From assembly GCF_014698845.1 (NCBI RefSeq), contig NZ_JACJTV010000017.1, forward strand, positions 51,227 through 115,226: a DNA stretch of 64,000 bases, in the 5' to 3' direction. The translations under genes and the position numbers were made by a program. Positions 1-8,379 of the stretch are shown here, one piece after another. This stretch comes from Coleofasciculus sp. FACHB-1120 (GTDB taxonomy: Bacteria; Cyanobacteriota; Cyanobacteriia; Cyanobacteriales; FACHB-T130). Every line of letters starts with the position of its first letter. Position 1 is the first letter of the stretch. The notes below the pieces were generated by a model, which had not been told where the DNA came from, searched no databases, and worked only from the letters and a program-made list of their open reading frames with translations.

Positions 1-2
1 TC

Positions 3-1832
3 GGTGGGATGGAGAACACCTCCACCACGCTGCTAACCGATCGCTGCTTGCTGGATAAACGGGCATCTTTAGATAATCGCACCACAGAAAGCTTAGTCGC
101 TCACGAACTCGCCCACCAGTGGTTTGGAGATCTAGTCGTCATCAAGCACTGGTCTCATGCTTGGATTAAAGAAGGGATGGCTTCTTACTCAGAAGTGCTA
201 TGGACGCAACAAGAGTACGGTTCGCAAGACGCAGCCTATTACCTGCTCAATGAAGCTCGTAGCTACCTTGTAGAAGATAGCAGCCGTTACCGTCGCCCGA
301 TTGTCACTCACGTCTATCGCGAGGCGATTGAACTGTACGACCGCCACCTCTATGAAAAAGGTGCTTGTGTCTATCACATGATGCGGGCGGAGTTGGGAGA
401 CGAGCTATTTTTTAAAGCAATCCACACCTTTGTTCAGGACAACGCCCATAAAACAGTCGAAACTGTTGACCTGCTACGATCCATTGAAAAAGCGACGGGT
501 CGCAACCTACTATTTTTATTTGACCAGTACGTTTATCGCGGCGGTCATCCAGATTTCAAAGTTGCTTATTCCTGGGATACGGATAGCAAGTTGGCTAAAG
601 TTACCGTTACTCAAACTCAAGCCACCAGCGACACCAACGGCAGCCGTAGTGATTTATTTGACCTAAAAATTCCCATCGCCTTTGGCTATGTCTCAGGAAG
701 TTCCTCTAACGAGAATCATCTAGAGACGCGAGATTCCTCGCCTGAACAATCCTCCACCGTCAATTTCAAAACTTTCGCGGTGAGAGTTCACGAACGGGAA
801 CAAAGCTTTTACTTCCCCCTCGAAGAAAAACCCCATTTTATTAGCTTTGACATCGGGAATAATTGCCTAAAAACGGTGTCCTTAGAGTACCCAGTTCAAG
901 AACTCAAAGCCCAACTGCAATCCGATCCCGATCCCGTTTCCCGCATCTACGCGGCTGAGGCGTTGGCGAAAAAAGGCGGATTGGAGGTCGTCAAAGCGCT
1001 TTCTTTTGCCCTTAAGAACGATTCTTTCTGGGGTGTCCGGGCGGAAGTTGCTAAACAGTTGGCAGAAGTTAAACTCGATCAAGCGTTTGATGGTCTAGTT
1101 GCGGGTCTAAAAGATAAAGAAGCCTTAGTGCGTCGTGCAGTGGTGCAAGCACTGGGAACGATTAAAACCCACGACAGCTACAAAGCACTGAAACCATTGG
1201 TAGAAGACGGCGACGCCAGCTACTATGTGGAGTCAGCAGCCGTGAATGCGATTGGCGGAATTGGGGCAGCAAATCTAGACGAAAAGCCCAAAGAAGAGAA
1301 AGTGCTGAAGCTGCTGCAAACGGTACTTAAAGAAAAGGCGGGTTGGAACGAAGTTGTCAGAACTGGCGCGATCGCTGGTTTGTCTCAACTCAAAACTTCA
1401 CCCCAAGCGCTGGATCTGATTCTTGAGTATACCGCCCAACGCATCCCGCAAGCGTTGCGTCTAGCAGCGATTCGCGCCTTAGGAAGCATTTCAACGGGTC
1501 AGAATAATGTCAACTTGGAACGAATTCTCGAACAACTTGCAGAACTCTCCAAAGAGACCTTTTTCTTAACCCAAGTATCAGTCGCGATCGCGCTAGGGCA
1601 AATGGAGACAGCCAAAGCGATTGGGATTTTGCGAAGTCTTGCCGACCAAACCCCCGATGGGCGAGTCCGTCGTATCGCGGAGGAAGCGGTTGGGCGAGTG
1701 CAAAAAAATGTGGGTTCGGATCAAGCGCTCAAGCAATTGCGAGACGAACTCGACCAAATCAAGAAGCAAAACCAGGAACTCAAAAGCCGCTTGGAAAACC
1801 TAGAAGCGAAGTCCAGCACCTCAGCTAGCTAA
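3..1832 (+). CDS. M1-family (gluzincin) aminopeptidase with C-terminal HEAT repeats, 5' truncated by window edge
   Basis: The open frame runs in from the left edge, so the true start is outside the window. The first codons give GGMEN, the M1 aminopeptidase exopeptidase motif (usually GAMEN). The zinc motif HELAH follows about 30 residues later in VAHELAHQWFGD, and the second zinc-ligand region is IKEGMASY. These residues place it among zinc-dependent enzymes that remove N-terminal residues from peptides. The C-terminal half, about residues 300-575 of the visible part, is made of repeated helical units (for example DPVSRIYAAEALAKKGG and DKEALVRRAVVQALG) typical of HEAT repeats. The last 40 residues look like a short coiled coil. 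HEAT extensions are known in cyanobacterial M1 peptidases; their role here is not visible. Confidence 0.93.
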   Translation, partial: GGMENTSTTLLTDRCLLDKRASLDNRTTESLVAHELAHQWFGDLVVIKHWSHAWIKEGMASYSEVLWTQQEYGSQDAAYYLLNEARSYLVEDSSRYRRPIVTHVYREAIELYDRHLYEKGACVYHMMRAELGDELFFKAIHTFVQDNAHKTVETVDLLRSIEKATGRNLLFLFDQYVYRGGHPDFKVAYSWDTDSKLAKVTVTQTQATSDTNGSRSDLFDLKIPIAFGYVSGSSSNENHLETRDSSPEQSSTVNFKTFAVRVHEREQSFYFPLEEKPHFISFDIGNNCLKTVSLEYPVQELKAQLQSDPDPVSRIYAAEALAKKGGLEVVKALSFALKNDSFWGVRAEVAKQLAEVKLDQAFDGLVAGLKDKEALVRRAVVQALGTIKTHDSYKALKPLVEDGDASYYVESAAVNAIGGIGAANLDEKPKEEKVLKLLQTVLKEKAGWNEVVRTGAIAGLSQLKTSPQALDLILEYTAQRIPQALRLAAIRALGSISTGQNNVNLERILEQLAELSKETFFLTQVSVAIALGQMETAKAIGILRSLADQTPDGRVRRIAEEAVGRVQKNVGSDQALKQLRDELDQIKKQNQELKSRLENLEAKSSTSAS

Positions 1833-1947
1833 CTCCTAGCGATCGCATCAACCCGATCTCTCCCTCAACCGACCCTAACCGGAAAACTAGGATCTCCTTT
1901 CCTTGTCGGAGAAGAGTTGGGGGAGAGAACCGATAAGTATTGCCTCT

Positions 1948-3204
1948 CTACACTTTCGTTTGTTCCCTTTGAGGCTCCCCTGCGAGTTGCCGATTCGATT
2001 TACCGCCGGGAATTAGGATTTCCAATCCACGGGCGATTAACGGTAGAAACCCGATAACCAACACCACGCCTAACACGTTGAATATCACCTGAGCATTGGC
2101 AATTTGGCGGGCAACATCAGCCCCCCCAGAAATCCACTGGGCGAGGCTTGCTAATTGAGCTGCAAATAAGATTCCCGTGGCGGCGGTGATCACATTGAAA
2201 ATCAAATGAAAGATACCCGTCCGCAAAGCTTCGCGCGATCGCCCAATCGTCGCTACCAGCGTGTCAGCGCAGGTGCCAACTTCCGCCCCCAGCATCAAGG
2301 CAACGCCTGCGGGCAATGAGATCAAGCCAGAAGCTGCCAGCGTAATGATAATGGCTACTGTGGCGGAAGAGGATTGAATCAAGATGGTAAACAGCGCCCC
2401 AACTAAAGCGCCCAGCAGCGGGTTTTCCCCTAAGGTTCTCATCCAATCAATAAAGGGTTGGTAGTCCCGGAACGGTTTCATCGCCCCGTCAATCGTGTCT
2501 AGACCGAAGAAGAGCAAGCCTACCCCCAACAAAATTAAACCGATGTTCTTCCAGCGGTCTGTCTTGCCCAAAAAATGCAACAAGAAGCCAAGGAACAGGG
2601 CGATAGGTGCATATTCGTTAATCTTAAAAGCGATCAGTTCAGCGCCGATGGTCGTCCCGATGTTGGAACCCAGAACAATGCCGAGAGACTGCACAAACGT
2701 CAGCAACCCAGCACTCACCATCGCGATTGTCATGATGATCGTGACCGACGATGAATCTAATATGGTTGTCGCCACCGTGCCAGTTGCCACTGCGGCGAAG
2801 CGATTGCTGGTGAACTTGTTGATGAGAGTCTTTGCGCGATCGCCTGCGATCGCTTCGAGTCCCTCAGCTAGACGGGTCACACCATACAAGAACAGCACCA
2901 GACCCGCCAGCACACCCATGACAATTTTGAAAATATCAATCTTTCCTTTGGTTTCTCCTTCAGACGAGGCATTCTCAGCCTTGTCACTTTTTCCCTTTTC
3001 TGCACCTTCTGCGGAAGCAGGATTCTGCTGTGGCGCATCAGTTCCAGCCGGAGGCTGAGCGTTGACACTGACTTCTAACGCGGGTGCGTTAAAGAAGTGG
3101 AAATTGTTTCCTGATAGGGAAGGACTAACAATCAAAGCTGTAACGACAAGGCTCAAACTCAATAACTTGAGTATTTTTTTCTTTGAATTTTTTGAAAACA
3201 ACAT
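1948..3204 (-). CDS. Na+/phosphate cotransporter family protein (Na/Pi-cotrans)
   Basis: An integral membrane protein of about 418 residues. It has an N-terminal signal-like hydrophobic segment, a low-complexity Gln/Ala/Glu-rich linker (about residues 50-90) and then multiple membrane segments. Two inverted family motifs are visible, LDSSSVTI and IQSSSATV, matching the paired QSSS motifs of Na/Pi cotransporters (NptA/PF02690 family). It probably imports phosphate, or another anion, with sodium. I chose the ATG at 3202-3204, 14 codons inside the longest frame, because GAGGGG lies 7 bases upstream of it. A longer start at 3246 is possible but has no ribosome site. Substrate is inferred from family only. 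Confidence 0.9.
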   Translation of the reverse strand: MLFSKNSKKKILKLLSLSLVVTALIVSPSLSGNNFHFFNAPALEVSVNAQPPAGTDAPQQNPASAEGAEKGKSDKAENASSEGETKGKIDIFKIVMGVLAGLVLFLYGVTRLAEGLEAIAGDRAKTLINKFTSNRFAAVATGTVATTILDSSSVTIIMTIAMVSAGLLTFVQSLGIVLGSNIGTTIGAELIAFKINEYAPIALFLGFLLHFLGKTDRWKNIGLILLGVGLLFFGLDTIDGAMKPFRDYQPFIDWMRTLGENPLLGALVGALFTILIQSSSATVAIIITLAASGLISLPAGVALMLGAEVGTCADTLVATIGRSREALRTGIFHLIFNVITAATGILFAAQLASLAQWISGGADVARQIANAQVIFNVLGVVLVIGFLPLIARGLEILIPGGKSNRQLAGEPQREQTKV

Positions 3205-3859
3205 GAATGACCCCTCAAAACAACGGTTAGATAAGTTCTCAATCACAGCTAAGGACGGAGTAAATGCTCATGGCAAAGCAAAGCCATAGCACTCGTCATG
3301 CTGACCTAAACCAAATTGCTATTAATAAAACTCGCTATCGGACTGGCGCTACGCTTTGACTACCTTGCCAAATGTCTAGACTCGAAACAGCATTTTCGAG
3401 CTGCTAGGCAGACACTAAAGATTTTCGATGTCTCTCCCCGACTGTGCTTACCTCCTCAGAGGGAGATTCACGGCTCTAATACACTATTTATTCGTAATTT
3501 AAAATATACTTAAGATTATTTTAATTTCTCCCTTAAGAAGAATTAATAGCTGCTTTTTTGGCTGGCTAAGGATTTTAGCGATTTTGTCATGGAACCTTGA
3601 CACAGAAAAAATAGCGGGTGAGGGGAGCTGCTTGAGTTCTTAGAACAGACAGGCGATCCCCGCAAGTGTCTGTAGTTTTGTATACTATAGTTAATAAAAC
3701 GTTAAAAATTTGGTAAAAATCAATTAGTAAAGTTACGAAAAAATGCGGTCGAAATCCCTCGAAATTAGTGTTATTCGATTGATTAAGTTAAATAGTGGCT
3801 CGAATACTACAAGAAGCCGCTAATTGTGAATCAGTTAGGTTAAAGAGGCAAGCACAAGC
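3205..3859. other. Intergenic divergent promoter region with a structured leader-like block
   Basis: About 650 bases separate two divergently read genes. I see no convincing gene; the 65-residue frame at 3316-3513 has no homology I recognise and no ribosome site. Positions 3390-3480 contain several short self-complementary segments (on the minus strand CTCC/GGAG, and CTCCC/GGGAG). These could form a leader RNA for the Na/Pi transporter gene. The right part (3490-3800) is AT-rich with no clear element. Confidence 0.4.
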
Positions 3860-5572
3860 GTGAATCGGTACTCCCTCACTTTCCAGTCTCGGCGCTACAA
3901 TCCCGAAGCGATCGCCCAGTACTTCCGTTATCGTCCCTGGCGGGTTCTCTGGCGAGCCATCAAAATTATCTGGTTATTTGCAGGGTTTGTTCTTGGCTTA
4001 AAGTGGGACGATTGGCTGAACCAGGAATGGAAGAATCGGGAGAAACGCGCCACGCAGCTGCGGGAAATCCTCACTCGCCTGGGTCCAACCTTTATTAAAG
4101 TCGGTCAAGCTCTTTCTACACGACCCGACTTAGTGCGAAAAGACTTTTTAGAAGAACTCATCAAATTACAAGACCAACTGCCGCCATTTGATAATGCGAT
4201 CGCATTCAATATCATTGAAACCGAGCTAGAACGCTCAATAGAAGAAATCTATAGCGAAATATCCCCAGAGCCACTTGCCGCCGCCAGTCTGGGTCAAGTT
4301 TATCGAGCGCGTCTCCACACCGGCGAAGAAGTCGCCGTCAAGGTGCAACGCCCCAACTTGCTACCCACCATTACCCTCGACCTTTACTTAATGCGGTGGA
4401 TGGCAGCTTGGCTGAGTCCTTGGCTTCCCCTAAATTTAGGGCATAACCTGACTCTGATCGTCGATGAATTCGGTTACAAGTTATTTGAAGAAATTGACTA
4501 CCTCAACGAAGGACGGAACGCCGAAAAGTTTGCCACTAATTTTCGCGACGACCCCAGCGTTAAAGTCCCAGCCATCTACTGGCGCTACACCAACATGCGC
4601 GTTCTGACTTTAGAGTGGATTAACGGCTTCAAGCTGAACGATACCGAACGGATTAAAGCAGCCGGATTGGAAACCGATACCTTGATCGAGATTGGCGTCA
4701 CTGCTGGTCTGCGGCAGCTATTGGAATACGGCTTTTTCCATGCTGACCCCCATCCGGGTAACTTGTTTGCCATGCCAGATGGTCGCATGGCTTATATAGA
4801 CTTCGGCATGATGGATCAGATGGAGGAGAATACGAAAGAAACCCTCGTCAGTGCCGTTGTTCACCTAATTAACAAAGACTATATTGAGTTAGCCAAAGAC
4901 TTTGTTAAGCTGGGGTTTTTGACGCCAGAAACGGATATTGTTCCGATCATTCCAGCGCTAGAAAGCGTGTTAGGGGATGTCATCGGCGAAAGCGTACAGG
5001 ACTTTAACTTTAAGACAATTACAGACAAGTTCTCGGAACTGATGTATGACTATCCGTTCCGAATTCCGGCTAAGTTTGCCTTAATTATTCGTTCTCTGGT
5101 GACACAGGAGGGATTAGCTCTCAGCTTGAATCCCAATTTCAAAATTGTCGAAGTTGCCTATCCCTACATAGCGCGGCGTCTGCTGACTGGCGAATCCCCA
5201 GAAATGCGGCGACGTTTGATTGAAGTCTTGTTCAAAGACGGCAAATTCCAATGGCAGCGCTTAGAGAACATGATAGCGATCGCTCGCTCAGATGATAACT
5301 TCGATCTGTTGCCCACAGCTCAACTGGGTTTACAGTTTCTCCTCTCTGAAGAAGGACAATTTCTGCGACGCCAAGTCCTAATTGCCTTGACAGAAGATGA
5401 CCGACTTCATACCGAAGAAGTGCGACGCCTCTGGAATCTAGTCAAAGATGACCTGAAACCGTCACGGTTGTTTAATGTAGCCCTTGGAGCCTTGACGGAA
5501 CTCTCCACGGATGGAGTCGCAGCCCTATTACCTTCTTTTGCCACACTTGCTGCCTTTCAGGAGAGAGAATAG
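3860..5572 (+). CDS. ABC1/UbiB (AarF)-family atypical kinase-like protein
   Basis: 570 residues from a GTG start preceded by AAAGAGG. The ABC1/UbiB hallmarks are in order: the KxGQ motif in FIKVGQALSTRPDLV (about residue 77), the Ala-rich nucleotide loop AAASLGQVYRA, the invariant lysine in VAVKVQRP, the catalytic loop HADPHPGNLF and the DFG motif YIDFGMM. Hydrophobic segments near the C terminus could anchor it in a membrane. Family members support quinone (ubiquinone or plastoquinone/tocopherol) biosynthesis or lipid homeostasis, probably by ATP hydrolysis rather than protein phosphorylation. Cyanobacteria carry several paralogues, so the particular pathway cannot be assigned. It stands alone between intergenic regions. 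Confidence 0.93.
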   Translation: MNRYSLTFQSRRYNPEAIAQYFRYRPWRVLWRAIKIIWLFAGFVLGLKWDDWLNQEWKNREKRATQLREILTRLGPTFIKVGQALSTRPDLVRKDFLEELIKLQDQLPPFDNAIAFNIIETELERSIEEIYSEISPEPLAAASLGQVYRARLHTGEEVAVKVQRPNLLPTITLDLYLMRWMAAWLSPWLPLNLGHNLTLIVDEFGYKLFEEIDYLNEGRNAEKFATNFRDDPSVKVPAIYWRYTNMRVLTLEWINGFKLNDTERIKAAGLETDTLIEIGVTAGLRQLLEYGFFHADPHPGNLFAMPDGRMAYIDFGMMDQMEENTKETLVSAVVHLINKDYIELAKDFVKLGFLTPETDIVPIIPALESVLGDVIGESVQDFNFKTITDKFSELMYDYPFRIPAKFALIIRSLVTQEGLALSLNPNFKIVEVAYPYIARRLLTGESPEMRRRLIEVLFKDGKFQWQRLENMIAIARSDDNFDLLPTAQLGLQFLLSEEGQFLRRQVLIALTEDDRLHTEEVRRLWNLVKDDLKPSRLFNVALGALTELSTDGVAALLPSFATLAAFQERE

Positions 5573-5586
5573 ATTGTTGGGTTTTA

Positions 5587-5629
5587 GGGAATCGGTAATC
5601 GGTAATTGGTAATTCCATTACCGATTCCC
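5587..5629. repeat. Perfect 13-bp inverted repeat downstream of the UbiB-family gene
   Basis: GGGAATCGGTAAT (5587-5599) pairs perfectly with ATTACCGATTCCC (5617-5629) across a 17-base loop that itself repeats GGTAAT. It lies just after the kinase-like gene and before the next start. It could act as a weak transcription end or mRNA-stabilising hairpin, but no T-run follows, so I do not call it a terminator. Confidence 0.6.
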
Positions 5630-5666
5630 TGTTACCCTTTTACCCGTTACTCATTAGGAGTGTTTA

Positions 5667-6038
5667 GTGTATTATTTTCCAGATCCGCCGTATTTTTTAC
5701 TGGTTTTCGGTTTGTTTGCTGGAATAACCTGTGGGCTGGCTTTTGAAGCCACCCTCAAACAGCAAGTACGAGAATGGTCAAAGAACCGCTCCACCCGAAC
5801 TTTGGCTCAGATGCAAGGGATACAATTACAGTTGCCATTCCTGGGAATTTGTGGCGGAATCTGTCTATTTCTAGTAGCTGGATTAGAGGTTTTTGGCTTT
5901 CCCGGATGGCTGTCTTTTGGAACTTCGATGCCGCTCACCCTATTTATTGGCTTGTTAGTTTGGTCGCAACTCAAAAGCCTTTTAGGTCAACTAGAACGTG
6001 GTGGCTCCCGCGCACTTGATTTAGATGTTTGGGAATAA
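5667..6038 (+). CDS. Conserved small membrane protein, function unknown
   Basis: 123 residues from a GTG start. Three hydrophobic stretches (about residues 8-27, 57-77 and 84-101) suggest an integral membrane protein. A basic loop, KQQVREWSKNRSTRTL, lies between the first two. The C terminus is acidic and soluble. I do not recognise a named family. It sits 94 bases after the UbiB-family gene, beyond an inverted repeat, and ends just before a strong bidirectional terminator, so it may be a single-gene unit or the end of a two-gene one. Confidence 0.75.
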   Translation: MYYFPDPPYFLLVFGLFAGITCGLAFEATLKQQVREWSKNRSTRTLAQMQGIQLQLPFLGICGGICLFLVAGLEVFGFPGWLSFGTSMPLTLFIGLLVWSQLKSLLGQLERGGSRALDLDVWE

Positions 6039-6064
6039 ACGATTAGCGATTGGCATTGCTATTT

Positions 6065-6104
6065 AAAAGAGACAGGGTAAGCAATTGCTTACCCTATCTC
6101 TTTT
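6065..6104. terminator. Bidirectional intrinsic terminator between convergent genes
   Basis: A long near-perfect hairpin: AAAAGAGA.AGGGTAAGCA pairs with TGCTTACCCT.TCTCTTTT, with one internal mismatch. It has A-rich and T-rich flanks, so it can serve both the plus-strand gene ending at 6038 and the minus-strand gene ending at 6138. Confidence 0.85.
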
Positions 6105-6137
6105 AGGTTAGATATCGATGATTATTCGGAAACAAAA

Positions 6138-6833
6138 TTAGTAGACATCCGCAAAGTCCCAACCATCAACATAGCCTAAAGGTCCTGGCGTCGCCCCAGG
6201 AACAACAACTTTATACCACTTGTTGCTCCATTGGTTTTGGTCTGGATGGAAGTCTAGAGTTGTGCCAGTTGGTAAAGTTTTAATAATCCGACCCGAACAT
6301 GGCGATGACCGAACGTTTAACGGGCCTTTTCTAACGCGAACCTTTCCAGGGGCGAGAGGATTAATTATCATCCATCCTTGAGAGCGATTGGTTTCACAAG
6401 CATTGGTAGAATTGAATCCGTAAGTTACACGAATCCAAGTATAACCATTGCCTTGCTGAGTGCCTCCGCTAGGATCGTTGAGAACATCAGCTCCTGGTTT
6501 AGCAACGCGGAGGATACGGCAGCTGGTACTGGGACAAGAGCGAATGTTTACGGTACTCAGGACGTTATAAACCCGACCATCATCCGTCGCTGTGCCAGCG
6601 ATACCTGCACCGAGAGCATTTGCCGTACCAACTCTAGCTTTGATCGCTTCGCGGGCTGTTTGAGCTTCAGTAACCCCTCCCGCCTGTTCTGGTGCGACAG
6701 TTCTAGGAGCAAATTTGTTACCATCTTGAGAAGGTTCAGCTAAATTTTTAGGGACGGACAAACCTACTGCAAGGGCTAGTAGCGTAACCGTTGTGGCACA
6801 TCCACCAATTACTTTAAGAGATCCAAGGCGCAT
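6138..6833 (-). CDS. Exported bacterial SH3-domain protein
   Basis: 231 residues. The N terminus has a basic residue, then a long hydrophobic stretch (VIGGCATTVTLLALAVGLSV) followed by a polar region, consistent with a signal peptide. The rest contains two bacterial SH3-like units: one around VYNVLSTVNIRSCPSTSCRILRV (about residues 88-150) and one around KVRVRKGPLNVRSSPCSGRII (about 164-231). Each carries the N-(V/I)-R-S-x-P motif of SH3_3 domains. Two pairs of cysteines near the motifs could form disulfides. Such proteins usually bind the cell wall or other periplasmic partners. No enzyme domain is present, and the partner is unknown. Confidence 0.85.
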   Translation of the reverse strand: MRLGSLKVIGGCATTVTLLALAVGLSVPKNLAEPSQDGNKFAPRTVAPEQAGGVTEAQTAREAIKARVGTANALGAGIAGTATDDGRVYNVLSTVNIRSCPSTSCRILRVAKPGADVLNDPSGGTQQGNGYTWIRVTYGFNSTNACETNRSQGWMIINPLAPGKVRVRKGPLNVRSSPCSGRIIKTLPTGTTLDFHPDQNQWSNKWYKVVVPGATPGPLGYVDGWDFADVY

Positions 6834-7028
6834 AGCAGTTCTTTTCCTTTAAGTCAGTCTGTGAAGGTCGTTTTCCTTCCGCATGTTATTAAACACAGTG
6901 CTGCAAACTGATTTTTCGGACTTGCCTAGAATCGAGAATTACATATCCATCTAAAGGTAGATTTAGAAGTCAGTTAGGAACCTTTTGAGTCTAATTTTTA
7001 TCTTTATTCCAACTTTCCGGCTATAGAA

Positions 7029-7066
7029 AAAGGCGATCGCCTTTACAACTGAAAGCGATCGCCTTT
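7029..7066 (-). terminator. Terminator hairpin built from HIP1 sites, downstream of gmk
   Basis: AAAGGCGATCGC (7029-7040) is complementary to GCGATCGCCTTT (7055-7066), a 12-bp stem. Both arms contain the HIP1 octamer. Read on the minus strand the hairpin is followed by TTTTTC, so it fits an intrinsic terminator for the remA-gmk unit. Confidence 0.7.
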
Positions 7067-7088
7067 GTGATTTAAAGCGAGAAAAAAT

Positions 7089-7652
7089 TCAACAGCTTGC
7101 CGGTGTGAAGATAGCGGCTTCGATACGATTCAGGGCTTTTTCCAGATCGTCGTTCATGATTTGAATATCGAATTCACTCGCCGCAGCAATTTCGGCTTCG
7201 GCACGGTTAAGCCGTCGCGCGATCGCGACCTCTGAATCTTGCCCGCGTCCTCGGATTCGATTCTCTAGTTCGCTAACGGAAGGCGGTAGGATAAAAATCT
7301 GTAGAGCGCTTGGGAAATTTTGTCTGATCTGCCGCGCCCCTTCTAGTTCAATTTCTAATATCACCCACTGACCCTGCTGGATTTGCTCCTCCACTTGTCC
7401 TCGCAGGGTTCCGTAACAGTTACCAGCAAACTCAGCCCACTCCAGCAATTCACCGGCTTTCACCATTTGGTCAAACTGGTTGCGGCTGACAAAATAATAG
7501 TGTTTGCCCTCAATTTCACCGAGACGAGGGGCGCGAGTCGTCGCGGATACAGAAAAATACAGTTCCGGATGACGCTGCAAGAGCGATCGCAGCAATGTAC
7601 CTTTGCCCACGCCACTCGGCCCAGTCAAAACAATCAGTCTGCCAGTTTTCAT
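7089..7652 (-). CDS. gmk: Guanylate kinase
   Basis: 187 residues, the usual length. The P-loop GPSGVGKG is near residue 11. The GMP-binding segment ([21 protein letters not shown]) and the lid region (RLNRAEAEI) are typical. The enzyme phosphorylates GMP to GDP with ATP in the cytosol, and is essential for guanine nucleotide supply. It lies 49 bases downstream of a RemA-like gene on the same strand, an arrangement common in cyanobacteria and Firmicutes, so the two are probably co-transcribed. A HIP1-containing terminator hairpin follows. Confidence 0.97.
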   Translation of the reverse strand: MKTGRLIVLTGPSGVGKGTLLRSLLQRHPELYFSVSATTRAPRLGEIEGKHYYFVSRNQFDQMVKAGELLEWAEFAGNCYGTLRGQVEEQIQQGQWVILEIELEGARQIRQNFPSALQIFILPPSVSELENRIRGRGQDSEVAIARRLNRAEAEIAAASEFDIQIMNDDLEKALNRIEAAIFTPASC

Positions 7653-7701
7653 GCTCCTGTCACCCGTGAAAATGCCTATTTTATTGCTTTAGCCGATTGC
7701 C

Positions 7702-7968
7702 TTAATTGTTGCTGGCATTCGCGTCTTTGCCAATCACAAAGCGATGGGCAACGGTTTCAGGCTGAATGGCGGAGAGAATGATGTGGCTTGAATCGGTAAT
7801 AATCACCGCGCGAGTGCGACGCCCATAAGTCGCATCAATCAACTGTCCTCTATCTCTAGCATCGGTGATAATCCGTTTAATGGGCGCAGATTCTGGACTG
7901 ACAATGGCAACCACTCGGTTTGCAGACACGATGTTACCAAAACCGATATTGATTAACTGAATGTCCAT
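7702..7968 (-). CDS. RemA-like protein (DUF370)
   Basis: 88 residues matching the DUF370/RemA family from end to end: it begins [14 protein letters not shown] and has the conserved central segments [12 protein letters not shown] and [18 protein letters not shown]. In Bacillus subtilis RemA is a DNA-binding activator of biofilm matrix and osmoprotection genes. In cyanobacteria the gene is conserved beside gmk, but its targets are less well known. The ORF covers the normal family length, and the tail after HRFVIGKD is short and variable. Confidence 0.92.
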   Translation of the reverse strand: MDIQLINIGFGNIVSANRVVAIVSPESAPIKRIITDARDRGQLIDATYGRRTRAVIITDSSHIILSAIQPETVAHRFVIGKDANASNN

Positions 7969-8379
7969 AAAAAACTAGCGGCATAACCGCCTAAAAAGCT
8001 TATTTAAGTCTAGTTCCCATGTTATCTACAAAATTTTTGACTTACAAGCCTAAAATCCACAAAAACTCGCGTTTTTAAGGGATCGCTGCTTTTTTTTCCC
8101 TTTTACCCCTATTATCTATGCCGAAAGACAGAGGTAAGCTTTGCAGGCACCTTAAACCTCAACCGCAGAAACTTTGAACGCGATCGCACTCGGCTTAAAA
8201 ACTCATCGCCGTCGCCAATCTGCCTAAGCCAATCTCTCTAAACAGAAACGGGTGATACTCATTAACGCACAAGCCTCCTTTAAAATAGCTTTGTGCATTT
8301 TTTTGCCGGAAGTAACCTCAAACTGAGAGGATAGAAAGAGACTACTCCTCGAAATCTTTACAAAAAATACCGATCGCGC
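7969..8379. other. Divergent intergenic region between remA-gmk and rqcH
   Basis: 411 bases with no open frame I accept. It must hold the promoters of both units. Near the right side an inverted repeat, GCACAAG (8267-8273) with CTTTGTGC (8289-8296), is followed by a T-run (8298-8304). This resembles a small intrinsic terminator and could end a short plus-strand transcript that starts within this interval. Confidence 0.4.

Noticed and set aside
3316..3513. Plus-strand frame of 65 residues upstream of the UbiB-family gene
   Set aside because: No ribosome site or family resemblance, and its middle is the structured block of the opposite-strand leader.
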